64,000 bases of DNA, taken from the NCBI GenBank assembly GCA_038496675.1, contig CM076659.1, positions 10,306,500-10,370,499 on the forward strand. Direction: 5' to 3'. Shown one piece after another: positions 48,954-62,500 of this stretch. Below the pieces are notes generated by a model that saw only the letters and a list, made by a program, of their open reading frames with translations, had not been told where the DNA came from and did not search any database. Origin of the DNA: Rachycentron canadum. Taxonomy: Eukaryota > Chordata > Actinopteri > Carangiformes > Rachycentridae. Position numbers and translations under genes: made by a program. How positions within the stretch are numbered: the first letter of the stretch is position 1; each line of letters begins with the position of its first letter.

Positions 48954-51900
48954 ATGACCCGCGCCCTCTCCATCAGCTTCCTCCTCTTCCTCCTGCTGTC
49001 CCTCTGCTGTCCCGCACGCGCTGAACCTCGGCGGACCACCTCCTCTCAGCGCAGGTCGGCTCGCGCGCCTGTAGCCAAGGTGCGCTTGGCGGGCAATTTT
49101 GCGCGTGAGCCGCACGAAGGGCGCGTGGAGGTGCTGCATAACAACACCTGGGGGACCGTGTGCGACGATGAAGTGAACATCAAACTGGCCAACGTGGTGT
49201 GCCGGGAGCTGGGTTTCCAGGGCGGCATAACGTGGGCACACAGCGCCAAGTATGGAGAAGGAGAAGGTGAGAGCATTTCCTCTAAATTACAGTGATGCCG
49301 CCTCTGGTTGTCAGAAATTTACAGAAGAAAGGTCAAACGCCATCTTTTAGTGGGCCAAAACTAAGGCCATGACAGCAGGAAACCCACAGGTGTAATCAAT
49401 AAAATTAATAAATGCTGCAATCCATTTAGCTTTACTAGTTTACTTGTTTCAGAGCCCTGGCACCGTGCATACTAGCACAACTGAGACACTTCATTTGAAC
49501 AGAGCCATCTTAATCATAGTAATTTCACATGGGCCTTTCCTGCTATGACAAGTAAAAAAAACTGCTCTGAAAAGGACCAATCAGATTAACATAGTTAATA
49601 GATTTAAAATGTCTTAGAGTGAATGTCATGCATACATACAGGACCATTTTATCCCAACCCTCCTGCCCTCTCATCCAAAACTCCCATGCTACAGTGGATT
49701 TGTCCCACAACTCATTAAGTGTATGTGCGGCTTCATGAAAAGACCACCAATTAAGACATAACTAGCATCATAAAGTGACAAAGATAACTTGTTGTGGGAT
49801 TGGAGTCTACATCTTGTTAACGTTGTCTGGCAGGCTGGCAAGGCAAACATATGGGCCGAAAAAGGGCATTTGTTTTAGAATAATAACAGCATTCACTTGC
49901 CAGAGTTGTGCAACACTTGCTGTGGTTTATGGATATTCTTTACCGCTGCTTTTAAATCCAAATTACAGAGAAGGTTGAATGGATTCAAGGAGCAGGATCT
50001 ACAGCACCATGCCTTGTAAAATACTGTGTATCTACTACCTAAACACACCGCTAAGGTGCAACCCTAAATCAGCCTGCCAGTAAAAGTCAAGTGTTGGGTC
50101 TTTAGGAACTGATTCAGGCTCTTGGGTAGATGCATTGCTCAGTCTGGCTATTGAACAAACAATGAAAATCACATGAATGAAGTAATGAATTGTTTATCCT
50201 TTCACAAGGCCCAATATGGATGGATAATGTGCGCTGTGACGGCACAGAGAAGTCCCTGAAGGACTGCAAACACAACGGTTGGGGGGTGAATGACTGTAAA
50301 CACTCTGAAGACTTGGGGGTGGTGTGCAGCTCTGAACGCAGGCTGGATCAGACAGTTAGCAGAGGCCACACCACCGCTGCCAGGCCCAATGGCAGCCCTG
50401 CACCTCAGTGGCAGGGCCATGTGGACACACACAGACATCCAGGATATGGCTATTATGGAAACGGACATCCATATGAGATCCCTAGGTTCCAAAGACATCA
50501 CCACTACCAGGTACAGCATTTTAACCCTAATACATCTCTGTGTTGTTATTTGGAAGACATGTAACCATAGATGGGACGTGGCTTTCCCCCAAGGGTCACA
50601 GTAAGGTGCGAATTGAGGAGGTCCGTCTTCGTCCCATCCTCATGGCTACCAAGAAGAAGAACCTGATCACAGAGGGTGTGGTGGAAGTGAAGCATGCTGG
50701 GAGATGGAGGCAGGTGTGTGACCTTGGTTGGAGCCTCAACAGCAGCCGGGTTGTGTGCGGGATGCTCGGCTTTCCAGAGGCTACTCAACACAATGTTAAA
50801 ACATACAAGTGAGTATGAATGTCTTTTGCTGCTCTCTCCTCCACTGGGAACAACACAACCTACCTTTAAGAACTAAAGTTATTAGATTACAAAACATGTG
50901 GCTGATGACTATAATCCAGACCGGCAACATGTTATACCATTCATCCTGTTGTTAAACGAATAAAACACATCCTGAAGAATAAAAAATACATCAGTGGCAT
51001 CCCGTTTAAAGCAACTTTGAATAAAGGCCTTCATTGGCCTTATCTTCCTCCCCCAGCTACTCCCCCCCTCCCATCCTCAGCCTCAGGATGATGATAAAGG
51101 AATCCCTGTCCCCTCTCTACTGCCCTTTCTCTACACCTCTCTCCAGGCAAATCACCTCTTCTCACCTCATTGCCTCTCTCTCACTCTCTCTCACTGTGTC
51201 TCCCTGATGCTATCTTCAGTTTGCAGGTCACAGACAAACAGCCCCACTTTAACTTTTAGATTCCCATGCCAAGGTGTAATATCACTGCTGATTGTACTTT
51301 AACTGTCCCATCGAAACCTAGTGTGGAACAGAGTTTGCTATTGGAGAGTTGGATGAGGATCTTTCTAAAGTGACTTATTGACAGGGCATCCTCTGCAGGC
51401 TTGAGCCATCTTAACATGTAATCCAACATGTGTGACATGATGCCACTGTGTGTGTTTGGTACCAGTGCCAATATCTGAGGTTACAATACCAAAACATCTA
51501 TTAATACCACAAAGTAACAATTAAACTAACTAACACTTATTCAATGCACATTCAATTCATGGTTTCTGTACTGTACCCTTTCCGATGCTCAGATTGCTCT
51601 TTAAAAGTTTAGGAAATGCATTTGCTTTCTTTCCAAGAGAGGATTGATACCACTCTGTGGTAAATACGTACCTTGTGCCAACTGGTTAGCTTAGCTTAGC
51701 ATAAAGTCAAATCAGAAATAGGCAGAAAGTACAAGCCTTTTCAAAGGTAACAAAATCCATCTTCCTGAACTTGTAAAACTTGTGTATAAACATGTCATAT
51801 GCCATTTGTTTAGTCTGTATAAAAAACAAATCCAAGTAAAAATGTTAGTCTGGCACAACACCCGGGAAATGGACAAATGTTTTTCATTTGGTTAGAAAAA

Positions 51901-54900
51901 CAAGTTGTAAAACATTAATAGGTGAGCTTTATAGGTGTTGGTAGGTGGATTTTTTTTAAATGTCATACTTTCCCCTTTTAAAAAGTTGAGAATCAAGACC
52001 AAGATCCAGCATACTCTTGTGGTGCAAACACTGGTCCAGTGACACATGCTTTAGGTGTCTTCTTTTTGCCCCTTTGACACAAACCTACATTTCCTCCTTC
52101 TAAAAAAAACCAAAACACTGACAGTGGTTTTTGGTACGGTTCTGCTCTTAAACCACAGGAGGACCACACATTAGCAGAGAATTACTCCATTTCTATTATA
52201 AGAATGAATAGTGTCTGACCATTTTCTGTCCTCAGTGGAAGGGGACCTAGTTGGATCTTGGTCCAGGAGAGCTTCTGGCTCTCAGTGATTCACAGTTTAG
52301 TTATTCCTTCCCTCTCTTTGCCAGAGTCATTCTGACTCAACTGGCGACAGACCACAACATCTGCTCCGTTCTCTATGTGCTAGATTCCTCGAGCTACTGA
52401 ACGGCTGTAACTGTTGAGGGGGTAACTTATTTGTTTTATAGGCTTTTCTAACTTTTTATTGACTTTACAAACTACCCCTATTGAAGCAGACTCACCCAAT
52501 GAAAGTGTTTTTTGCATTGCCCTTGAATTAAGCTGTCTCTACTGAACTCTGTGTTATTGGGAACACAGTGCAGCTATAACTGGATTCTGTTGTTGTAGGA
52601 GGGCATCATATTTTTGGTAATAAAAGGTCCACAGAACGAGCTGTCGTTGAAGAGTCGGGCCTGACTCTGTACCCATACTGTACAGGATCATTTATTAGAA
52701 CAAGGCTTCCCCGCATTGCAGGTGTGATGCGTTCATGCCTCTCTTTGATTTTCTCTCACAGTACAGATTTGACATTTAATGCAAAGAAGGGGAGATGAGA
52801 GGTACAAGTAACAGTCAAGTGAGGAATTAGATGGGTAGATTTGAATGGCTGCAACAAGAGATCTGGCAGTACACCAAGAAGAGAGAGATGACAAAGGACA
52901 GGGCCGCTGTAGCTTGAAGGACTTGGAGTGAAGCCTGTAGGGAAGCTGCTCACTGGCTGTTTTAGGATGTTGTTTTTAAATCTCCCTCTAAGGTCAAGGA
53001 AAAGACACTTAAACAATAGCAGCACTGCTCTTTTAGTCCCTGACCTAAGCTGCAACAGAGTGGATAATACTATTCATTTAACATATCTGATTTTAAATGT
53101 ACAGTGAAAAGTTTGGGCATTGGTATTTTTTTATTGTGTATGTAAAATAAAAGGCTCTGGCATGGAGGCGGCTGGGACTTGATATATCTTGATCTGCCCG
53201 CCATGTGTATGACCTGGTGATTTGCTGAAGCCTCAGGCCACGATGATACGTTTGTATCTAAATCTGTACCTGTTTTCTATCTCGACAGATGCATATTTCT
53301 TCTCTCACTGCTTTTTTTTATCCTGGTTCAAAAGGTACACATGCCTCATTTTCCTAGCTACCAGTAATATACTTCAGTTATTTGGTTTCTAAACTCAGGA
53401 CGGTGTGTTGCTGTAAATGAGATGTTTATATGCGACCAACATTAACCAGAGGACTACCTGAACAACAGTTCATTCTGTTTCAGCCTGGAGTTATGGGTAA
53501 TTGTAAGGATTGCACTCTGACTGAATTGCCACTGTAATTATAATTACAAAATGTGAGCAAAGTCACAGAGAAACAGTTACGTTCGAGACAATATAATGTT
53601 CAGTTGTCATGTAACATCTTCCACTTTACCAGTTGCCAAGACAGCTTAGGATAGTATTGCGTGGTTTGACCAAATATAGCTGGTGACACTCCCACCGTTT
53701 CTCCACCTCACTCCAAGTCTGTCAGTCCATTCTTAGAAATCTCTGACCATGCCATGTCTCTCAGCTCCCCGTGTCTCTTGGACGAGACTCTGAAGATGCT
53801 GTAATTACAGGTTGGTCAGGACCAAGGCTCTTCGGGGTTTCTGCTGAGAGTGAAAAAACACCCCCAATTATAGCTGTGTGTGAGAGAGAGAGTAAGACGG
53901 AGTATGCGTACAAAGAGGTAGAGAGTAAGAAGAGAAAAAGGAGATGGAGAAGAACATGAGCAGCAGGCAGACGAGCCAGATTTTCGCTTGCTCGTGTAAA
54001 ATATGTTCAATTACAGCTGCTGTTTGCAGCCTGCTGTGTCAGCAGCTGTCTGTCTTCCTCTGTATCTGTAGTGATTTGGGGACTTAAACAGCATTTTACA
54101 TTTAATTATGTATCAGCAGAATTTTCCTATCATGGGGGTATCATTTTCAGGCTTTTGGGTGACAGTTTGTGTGACCATGTCTGGTTTTCCTGTCTGATGG
54201 CTTCGTGATCTTCCTCAGTGACCATCTCTTTAATTCATTTTCCCATATTTCAATTTGTGTATGCATGCCAGTGGCTTTTTTTGGTTTGGAATGGATTGTG
54301 GCAGCTTTAAAAACTGAGTTAAAGCACAGTGATTTCTATCAGCTCACTCTGCAAATATTTAACAATTATTTGACATGCAAGACACAAAGTGAAAAAAGTA
54401 AAATATGTTATGTTGGCTTCAGCCTCTCTTTCAACTGCAACTTTGTTTAATTGTTTAATTGAGTATTAGGTCTACTGTTTAGATAATTTTGTCATAAAGC
54501 AGTTTTTATTTGTATTGCAAATGATGTTTAAAATCTAATTGCACCCTGATTATTATTTAAGAGATTTTTTAATTATCAAGGTAAAAATATACATTGATTT
54601 TGTTTTTAACATTAAAACAAAAAGACCCACTAATAACACCAGTGAGTGGTGTGAGTGTGACAAAACTCAAACTGTGGTGTAATGCTTGTCTGTTAACAGA
54701 CGGGTGGGACTCCCTATCATTAGCCTCTGTTCTCTTGGCTCCACAAGTGCTGCATACACTGTTTTGTTAAGCAAGGCTGATGAATGCTATGGGGGGGAAA
54801 ACAAAGTATTACTGAGGTAGTTCATACTTATATGGTATCAGTTATACCCCATAATTAAGAGAAATATCAAAGGATTTTTAATTGTAAAAAGAAAATAGTG

Positions 54901-57900
54901 GCATTTCTGCCTTTTGAATGAAGCCACCATTAACAAACACTGCTGTAATTCAGTCAAATGAAAGATCTGAAGGTATCATTTATAGCCTGTGTAGTAGTAG
55001 TTGGTTTCTGAAGAGGGAAAATGGTTAGCTGATTGGTCTGTGGTGAGGTCACAAACAAGTCACAGACGTCTTTGCCTTATGGGAAAATTCGAGTGTGTGT
55101 ATGTGTGTGCATACTCCTTAGTGACATGCTACTCCAGGGCCACATGGTAGACACATCTAAGATATTTTATTAAGTGTAATTGAAGACACTTTAAAGAATA
55201 AGCGTTGAATTCTATACAATGTGTCAGTTGCAATTTACAGCTGGTCTCGTGACATTGCTTTATTTGGAGCCATGCACGTGTTTTAAAACGAAGGGATTTT
55301 TCTGCCTCATCAAGTTGAATGGTTGATATAGCTTTGAAAGGTTGCAGGCAAGCCCGTTTTCATCTCATTTACAGATGTTTATAATTTAAGCTCCTCACAG
55401 CCAGAGCTATATTTATGTTTCAAATGGGCCTGAGAAATGACCCGAAGTCCATTTGAGAAGTGGTATTCCTAAATAGCATCTACAATTTGCACCTCTACTT
55501 GCAAAATGATGGCTGAAATCAAAGTATGCTCATTTTCAACAACTCATCATTAAAGTATTTCCTCTCTCCAAATGCTAATATTTTTTGATGAGAGGTCTCT
55601 TCTGGTGACTTACAGCATCAGGAAACAAGTTGTTATGTGATTTTGGAAAGTGCACAGTCAGTAGCCAGTGACTTCACGCAACCATCGACATAACATCATG
55701 TCAGTGACAATGCCTCTCTTGATTCCAACACTAAGGATCACTTTGTTTTTAATGTTCCCTGCCTTAACTTTATGGGAATGTTTAGAGTTCATGTCAGAAA
55801 TACAAATATTGACCTGCCTGTGATTTCATACTTAGAGTTTATTTTCAAGAACATTTCTTCACTGGAGCCAAAAAAAGCCTGAAACCATTTGAGCATCCCA
55901 CACCTGTGATGCCATACCGGATGCAAAAGCTCTGTGGAAATTAAACCTGAAAAGATGTGTGTCTGCATGTGTATCTATGCGGTAGCGTGGTCATCTCTGA
56001 GTGTTTTGATGTAATTGATGTGAACGTCGGTGATGGTGAACGCACTTTGCAGTGGTTTGAGGACGCACTGGCCTGGTCTGGCACATCTGGCACATCTGCT
56101 CTGCTTGCCTGCCAAGAGAACAGAAGGCTTTCCCCTCCATCGCTCTCGAGTCAGCCCAACTACTTGGTGCATAAATGTCTCTTTGGTTCTGGTATTTCTC
56201 AGATGTGAAGCATTGCATTGTGCCAGAGTTTTTGTTTGTATATCATACTTGGGCAAACCCTGTTTTCCCAGCAATGTTGTACATCACTGATGTTGAATGT
56301 TAGGATTTTTGGACTGTGAGTGGCTTTGGAGGTTAATGACATAGTTCAAAATATCTTGTTGGTTTTTTCTTTTTATCCTTTTATAGTCATTACATCCTGC
56401 AGTTGTGTACAGATCTCTGTTGTGTTGCAACAAGCAATAAAAATGTCTTATATTAAAAGGGTCTTTATGCAATTTGGACAAAATTATCCAGCACATTCCA
56501 GTTGAGCATTTATCGTTATTTTGGTGGGTACAGGAAGCAAGTTTGCCTTGTAGCTCAGGAACATATTAAACACTGGCCACTTTTCTAAACATAAACATAG
56601 TAAATAGCAAATAACCAACATTTCAGATGAACATACCATTACTACTGAAGCTATAAAGTAAGAAAGAGACAGAAAATACTGAACACTGAGTTACTAAGAA
56701 CAGTGAACTCTGTTGTCACCATCACTGTACCTAACTTTAACATTAAGTCAAATGCACAGCTCCTTCTGGTTTCATGCAGAAGTCATATTTGGAGCTGTGT
56801 GAGTCATTCTTCTTGTGGTAAAAACCATGACCTGACAGAACTGACATTCATCTCTGTTCTTTTGGTCTCTTACAGGAAAATATGGGATATCAAGGTTGCA
56901 GACCCTTCAACAAGGTAATAAAACGTTTATAACTGTGAGAAACCGGCAGACATAACAGCTTTAACTATTTAACAGATGGGATCCTACACAAAAATATCAG
57001 TTCAGTTTAGCAACATGTGAATGTGGTGAAAGTTGTGGGTTTGTTTGTCTCACCAGCACAATCATAAAAATCTGATCAAATCAAAACCATGCAGCCCTGA
57101 TGAAGACGATTAACTGAGTTTTGAACTAAGAACTTAGAATTAACACTAAGAAGGGATTTTTTCCTCAACTTTAACTTTGATTATCCACAAACGTGATTTC
57201 TCTTCTTTCCAGATTGAGCATCATGGCAAAGAAGAAGGGATTCTGGATAGAAAAAGTTCACTGTCTAGGCACTGAGAACACCCTGTCAGAGTGTCACGCT
57301 CAGCTGTCAATTCCCCGTAGTCCTGCCCCTTGTAAGAATGGAAGACATGCAGTAGTGAAGTGTGTAGCAGGACCCCAATTTGCTCGCATCTCCTCAGGAA
57401 GACCCCAGGCCCCTTATCCAGTTGTGGTAAGATTAAGTGTGGGTTACAAAGCACATTGCAGTACAGTGTACTTAGAAACCGCCAATGAGAATAACCTGAG
57501 TTATATTTCCTTTGCTGCTCTGTGCAGCCTGTGCGTCTGAAGGCAGGCCCCAGGCTGGGTGAGGGTCGTGTGGAGGTTCTCCGAGATGGTAAATGGGGGA
57601 CAATTGTGGACCATATGTGGGAACGAACTGCAGCTAGTGTGGTGTGCAGAGAACTGGGCTTTGGTACAGCCAAGGATGCCCTGCATGGAGCCTTCATGGG
57701 TCAAGGTAAGAGACAGAGACACAACTCAGGCTGGAAGTTCTGCAAAACTCCACATTTAATCTGGTTGTTTTGAGTCTGCAGTTTGGACATTTGAATGTGT
57801 TTATCATGCGTCACGGTATTCCAGAGAAGACAGGGAGACTTTTCCAGTCTTTTCCTTCTTTTGCTTATCTGCGATGCCACACCCGTCTGCCCCGACTCAT

Positions 57901-58031
57901 CAGATAATGTATGGACACATGTTTGTGAGTCTGTGTATGTTACTTTGTGAAGCTGCAAATGTGTTGATTGCAGTATCTCTCACTGTGATTACGTGAGTGC
58001 TGTCCCAGGGCTACCAGCTGCACAAACACTT

Positions 58032-58087
<56 letters not shown>

Positions 58088-59467
58088 ATGTAATACTATA
58101 AGCCATGGTGGTTTTCGTGGTGGTTCAGTATTTGGTAACTAAAACCACAGACATAATCTTGCAAACTTCAAGCAAGCTTTTCAGTCACTCACTGAATGCT
58201 GTGGTCATTTTTCCTTCGATTTCATATTTCCAGCTTTGGTGACACTCAGGTTCAGTCAGTATCCAGCTATACCAGTGGTGTCCCCACCCTTAGAAGATGT
58301 GAGAAAAGTTTCCCCATGCCTCAGACTAGGATCTAGTCTGTAATCATGCTGATTGAATGAAATGAGGGAGGATAGTCTGCTGGTTTGTCTGTTCCATTGA
58401 TCATATATAGGGTATAGGGTTTATTTTTATGTGTCTCACTAAATAGTAGTCACTTTTTAATTTTTAACCTCTTAAATTAAGTGTCCTGTAAATGATGTCA
58501 TGTATGCTACCTGTCTTTTTGATGAGTCTAACAGATCTAAAATCTAGTTTAATTGGCTCTTTTATGGGGACTTATATTATGCCTGACATCTGCTTTCAAT
58601 TAGCAACTTTCTTTGTTGGATCAGGGTTTAGGTTCAAAGGTGTAGATTTTTCAGTAGTGGCCAAAAATCTTTCAATTTTGTACCTAGAATAGGTTTTACC
58701 AGATACATTTGTGTTGCAAACGTGCAGGTGCCAGCATGGGTATATCTGCATGGTCGTGTGTATGTATGTAATAAAATCAGCCTCCAAATTAAAACATTAA
58801 GATGTGGCTCTGCAGCTGTAGCTTGGTTTGACAAATGGCCGGTATACCCTCTGCTTCATCCCTTATTACTCACCATTGACCCCCGTGTAATGTGTGTAAT
58901 GTATATAAATTATTTAAATCTTCCAACCAGTAGATATGTTTGAATTAGATTTAAAAAATGTATGTGGCCAAAGTAAGAAAATAGTTTTCCTATAAATTAA
59001 TATGATTGATGCTTACAGTATGCACTGTCCACTGCTGCTTTATACTGTACTGTATGAAAAACTTCAGTTCATCAAATCTCCTCAGCTGTTTGATAGCTTC
59101 TGTCACAAACAGTGTTACCAGGGTTACATTTACAAGGAATTTAACTGTTTTTAATTACTTGTCATACACAGTTCAATTTAAAGATGGTGGATAAAAATAG
59201 ATCTAAAGCTAACACCAAGGTCAACAAAGCAAAAAGGAGACAAAAATTGAACTATTATAAAAAAAAAGTGCTATAATAAATATTGAACCAAAATAGCAGG
59301 TGAACTTGCAGACGACCACACAGTCTGTTAGCCCAAGACCTACCGCTTTGAGTTTGTTGTTGGACTTGCGTGATTAAAATAGGGGCCTAACACACCTTAC
59401 ATACATATAGTGTATGTACATGCTTTCTTTTCTCTCAGACACCCACATATATATGTGCACGCACGTG

Positions 59468-59522
<55 letters not shown>

Positions 59523-62500
59523 TACTCTACCTTCTCTCCCGTCTCACACTTACATACATGCTGCCATTGCAGGATGATTGGACTTCAAAGTCCTCTCACA
59601 GCTTCCTTTCTATAACATGCAGTTTGTTTGACATTTTACTGGGACATATAATTTTCCATGTGCTCAAAGGCCACATAAACACAGGCCTATATATTTGGTT
59701 GGAAAAGGCCAAACTTAGACTCTTTGATGGAACAAACTCTCACTAAGAATAACATTTGAAAGAGTGAATTGTTCAAAATATAGTTTTGTACAAGTGTTTA
59801 ATTTATGTATACAATTAATTTCTCTTTAAATCGTTATCTCTCCTGGTCATCCCAGTGGCTCACCTGTTAGAGCACATACCATTTAGGCTCAGTCTTTGCT
59901 GCAACATCCCAGGTTTGAGTCCCATTGGGGCCCTTTGTCGTATGCCATCTCCTGTCTTTCTGTCAGCATATGAGAAAAAACAACAACTTTGTGACTGGCT
60001 GTTTGGCAGCAAAGGGTGTTAGACAGTCTGCAGGTCAGATATTCTGGCTTTGAATGTTGTCTCACTCATCAGATTTCCTGCACATATACACTTAACTTTG
60101 CCAGCTTTTGACTAGTTAACCAAAACTAGTTTGACGAATAGTCAAACACTATTTTGAAATCCTGTTGACAAAGGAAACATCATTTTGATGCTAGTTGGCT
60201 ACAATGTTAGCTATGACCTAAAAACCCACACTAAGGCACATCTATTTACAAACTTACAAGATTTAGCACTTGGCTGAGAAACAGGGCTATTGAATGACAG
60301 AACGTTTTCGTAAGAGACATTGAAAGAGACGTTCCACGGAAAGAAAAACACTACTCACACTACATTAATGTGCTTAAAACGGAGTGTAATTTCAGAGAGG
60401 AAAAGAACAGGGTTTCCCTTGTAACCACTAACCAACTATTTGTGCTATTCTCAACAAGAATGTGACCAATCTTACCCTGTTTCCAACCCTAAAGCAAATT
60501 TTCTAATCTGTCCAAACGATCCGTGGCATCTGCCAATTCTAATTATATGGTAATCAAGCTCAACCTATGTCTTGTAAATACTAAATTTAAAATGCCACAT
60601 TTATATTATGAACCCATCATTGTTCTTGTAGCTGTATCTGCTGTCATCCTTAGACATTTTATGATGATGTTTAGGCCTTGATCATTAAGGAAATTGAAAG
60701 GGAAGAAAAGCTCCATTCAGGCTCCATCTGCCAATGCTCTAACTCCCATCATCATTACATTTATCACCATCAGTGTGTTAAATTACAGGGACAATGTTTC
60801 TATTTCCTTTTTTGACCAACATTGTTATTTTACTGTATAATTTTGCCTGTGAAGTCCATATACTGTACTTCACTGTAGTGCACTACACATATATTAGAGA
60901 CTAAAACACCCTGAATGACTGTGTGTCTTTGTGTATGTGAAGTGTGCGCGGCCAGTTCCTTGGAATTTATTTCAGGCTTTTGTGGATTTCCCCAACTAAG
61001 GTTTGAATACAGCATGTCACTGTTCATTTTGAGCATCCCTCGAGGCCCCATGTTTGTCTTGATAACTTAAACAGTGGAAGTTTGGATCTAGTTTGTGGCC
61101 TTTACCATTGAGATAGAAGTGGAAATGGTTTAGATTTGTCTTCTGCATACGTATGAACCCACGCATGGTGACCAACATGGTAACAGGCCTACAATCTACC
61201 AAAACCAACACAGAGAAACATTGGGTTCGGATGAAGTCTGGTTTCTATCATTTTAGTTATCTTCCTTTTCACCCTTCTTTGTTGGTTTTTCTCTTTTTCC
61301 CCCTGTTTTTGTGGTTTTGGTTGTGTTTATTTCAATTCTACCCAAATGCTAAGTTTGCAGTTGCTGACTTTAGGTTTAAACACTGAAGCCATAGTTTGTC
61401 CTGTGTTTTCACCATTATGGCGATTTGTTTTCAGAAAATCTTTCAGAAAGCATTTTTTTCCACCATCTTCTATGTTGTTTAGAGATTATCTAGTTTGTTT
61501 TTTTTTACAACAAACAATTACTCGAGAAAGTCTTTTATACTGTTGACACAGATTTGGCCCTATTTGCTCACCCAGGGTGGTGGACTACACACAGTGTTGT
61601 TGTTGTTGTTGCGCCAGAGGCAACAGAATTGTGGTAATGAGGTGTGACAGATGCCCAAAGTAGATGTTGGTGGTGCTGCTTCGCTTGCAGGAGCATTTTG
61701 TCATGACAGATAGGAACTTTTCATTGTTGGATTTACGCTAAAGTAGAGGAAGCTTATTCATGTGAAGGGAATACAGAGTTGTACTTGTATGCGTGTGTGC
61801 GCCTTTGTGTGATAAAGTGTGCTAATGCCTGCTCACTACAGTGGGTGGCCTCAAATAATACAAAGAAATGTTGCCCATCAGTTATGAGCATGCTCCTTTG
61901 GTTTCCCCATTTCCCTGCTTTATTATTGTCAACACATTCTTTAACCACATGTCTTCCTTCTTCTCCAGGTACAGGACCAATCCATATGAACAGTGTCCAG
62001 TGCATGGGGTCAGAACGCTCCATCCTAGACTGCTACTTCCAGGAAGTCCAACCATGGACATTCAAACACAGCCAGGATGCCTCTGTACGCTGTAACGTCC
62101 CAAAGACTGGCATAGAGAATACGGTATGAAAACTACACCATCACAAAACATACACTTAGCAGGTTTCACTGACAACACATCACCCATTTAATCCCTTTAT
62201 AATCCAATGGGCTTCCAGGTGCGGCTTGCTGGTGGTAGAGTCCCATCAGAAGGACGTGTGGAGGTGTTGATGGAGATTGGAGGTCGTAAGCGCTGGGGCT
62301 CTGTCTGTAGTGAGAACTGGGGCATCAATGAGGCCATGGTGGTATGCAGACAGCTCGGCCTGGGCTTTGCTGCAAATGCTCATCAGGTAACAACTCCCCA
62401 ACCAACACAACATCCATAACTGATAACGTGAGGTGGCAGCAAGTATTTTAATTTTGATCTCTGATTATAGTGCCACCCTTTAACCTGGGTGATTTTTAAA

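Larger units (their letters stand above)
57706..61968 (+). other. loxl4: large intron 7 of loxl4
   Basis: This 4.26-kb intron lies inside SRCR3. It contains two CA microsatellites and a tRNA-derived SINE, and no coding exon is supported in it. Confidence 0.8.

Noticed and set aside
59414..59746. 110-codon ORF
   Set aside because: Its centre is the CA microsatellite translated as a Thr/His repeat; it lies inside a loxl4 intron.
59850..59925. functional tRNA gene
   Set aside because: A- and B-box-like sequences exist, but the acceptor and anticodon stems do not pair convincingly and the body matches a SINE.
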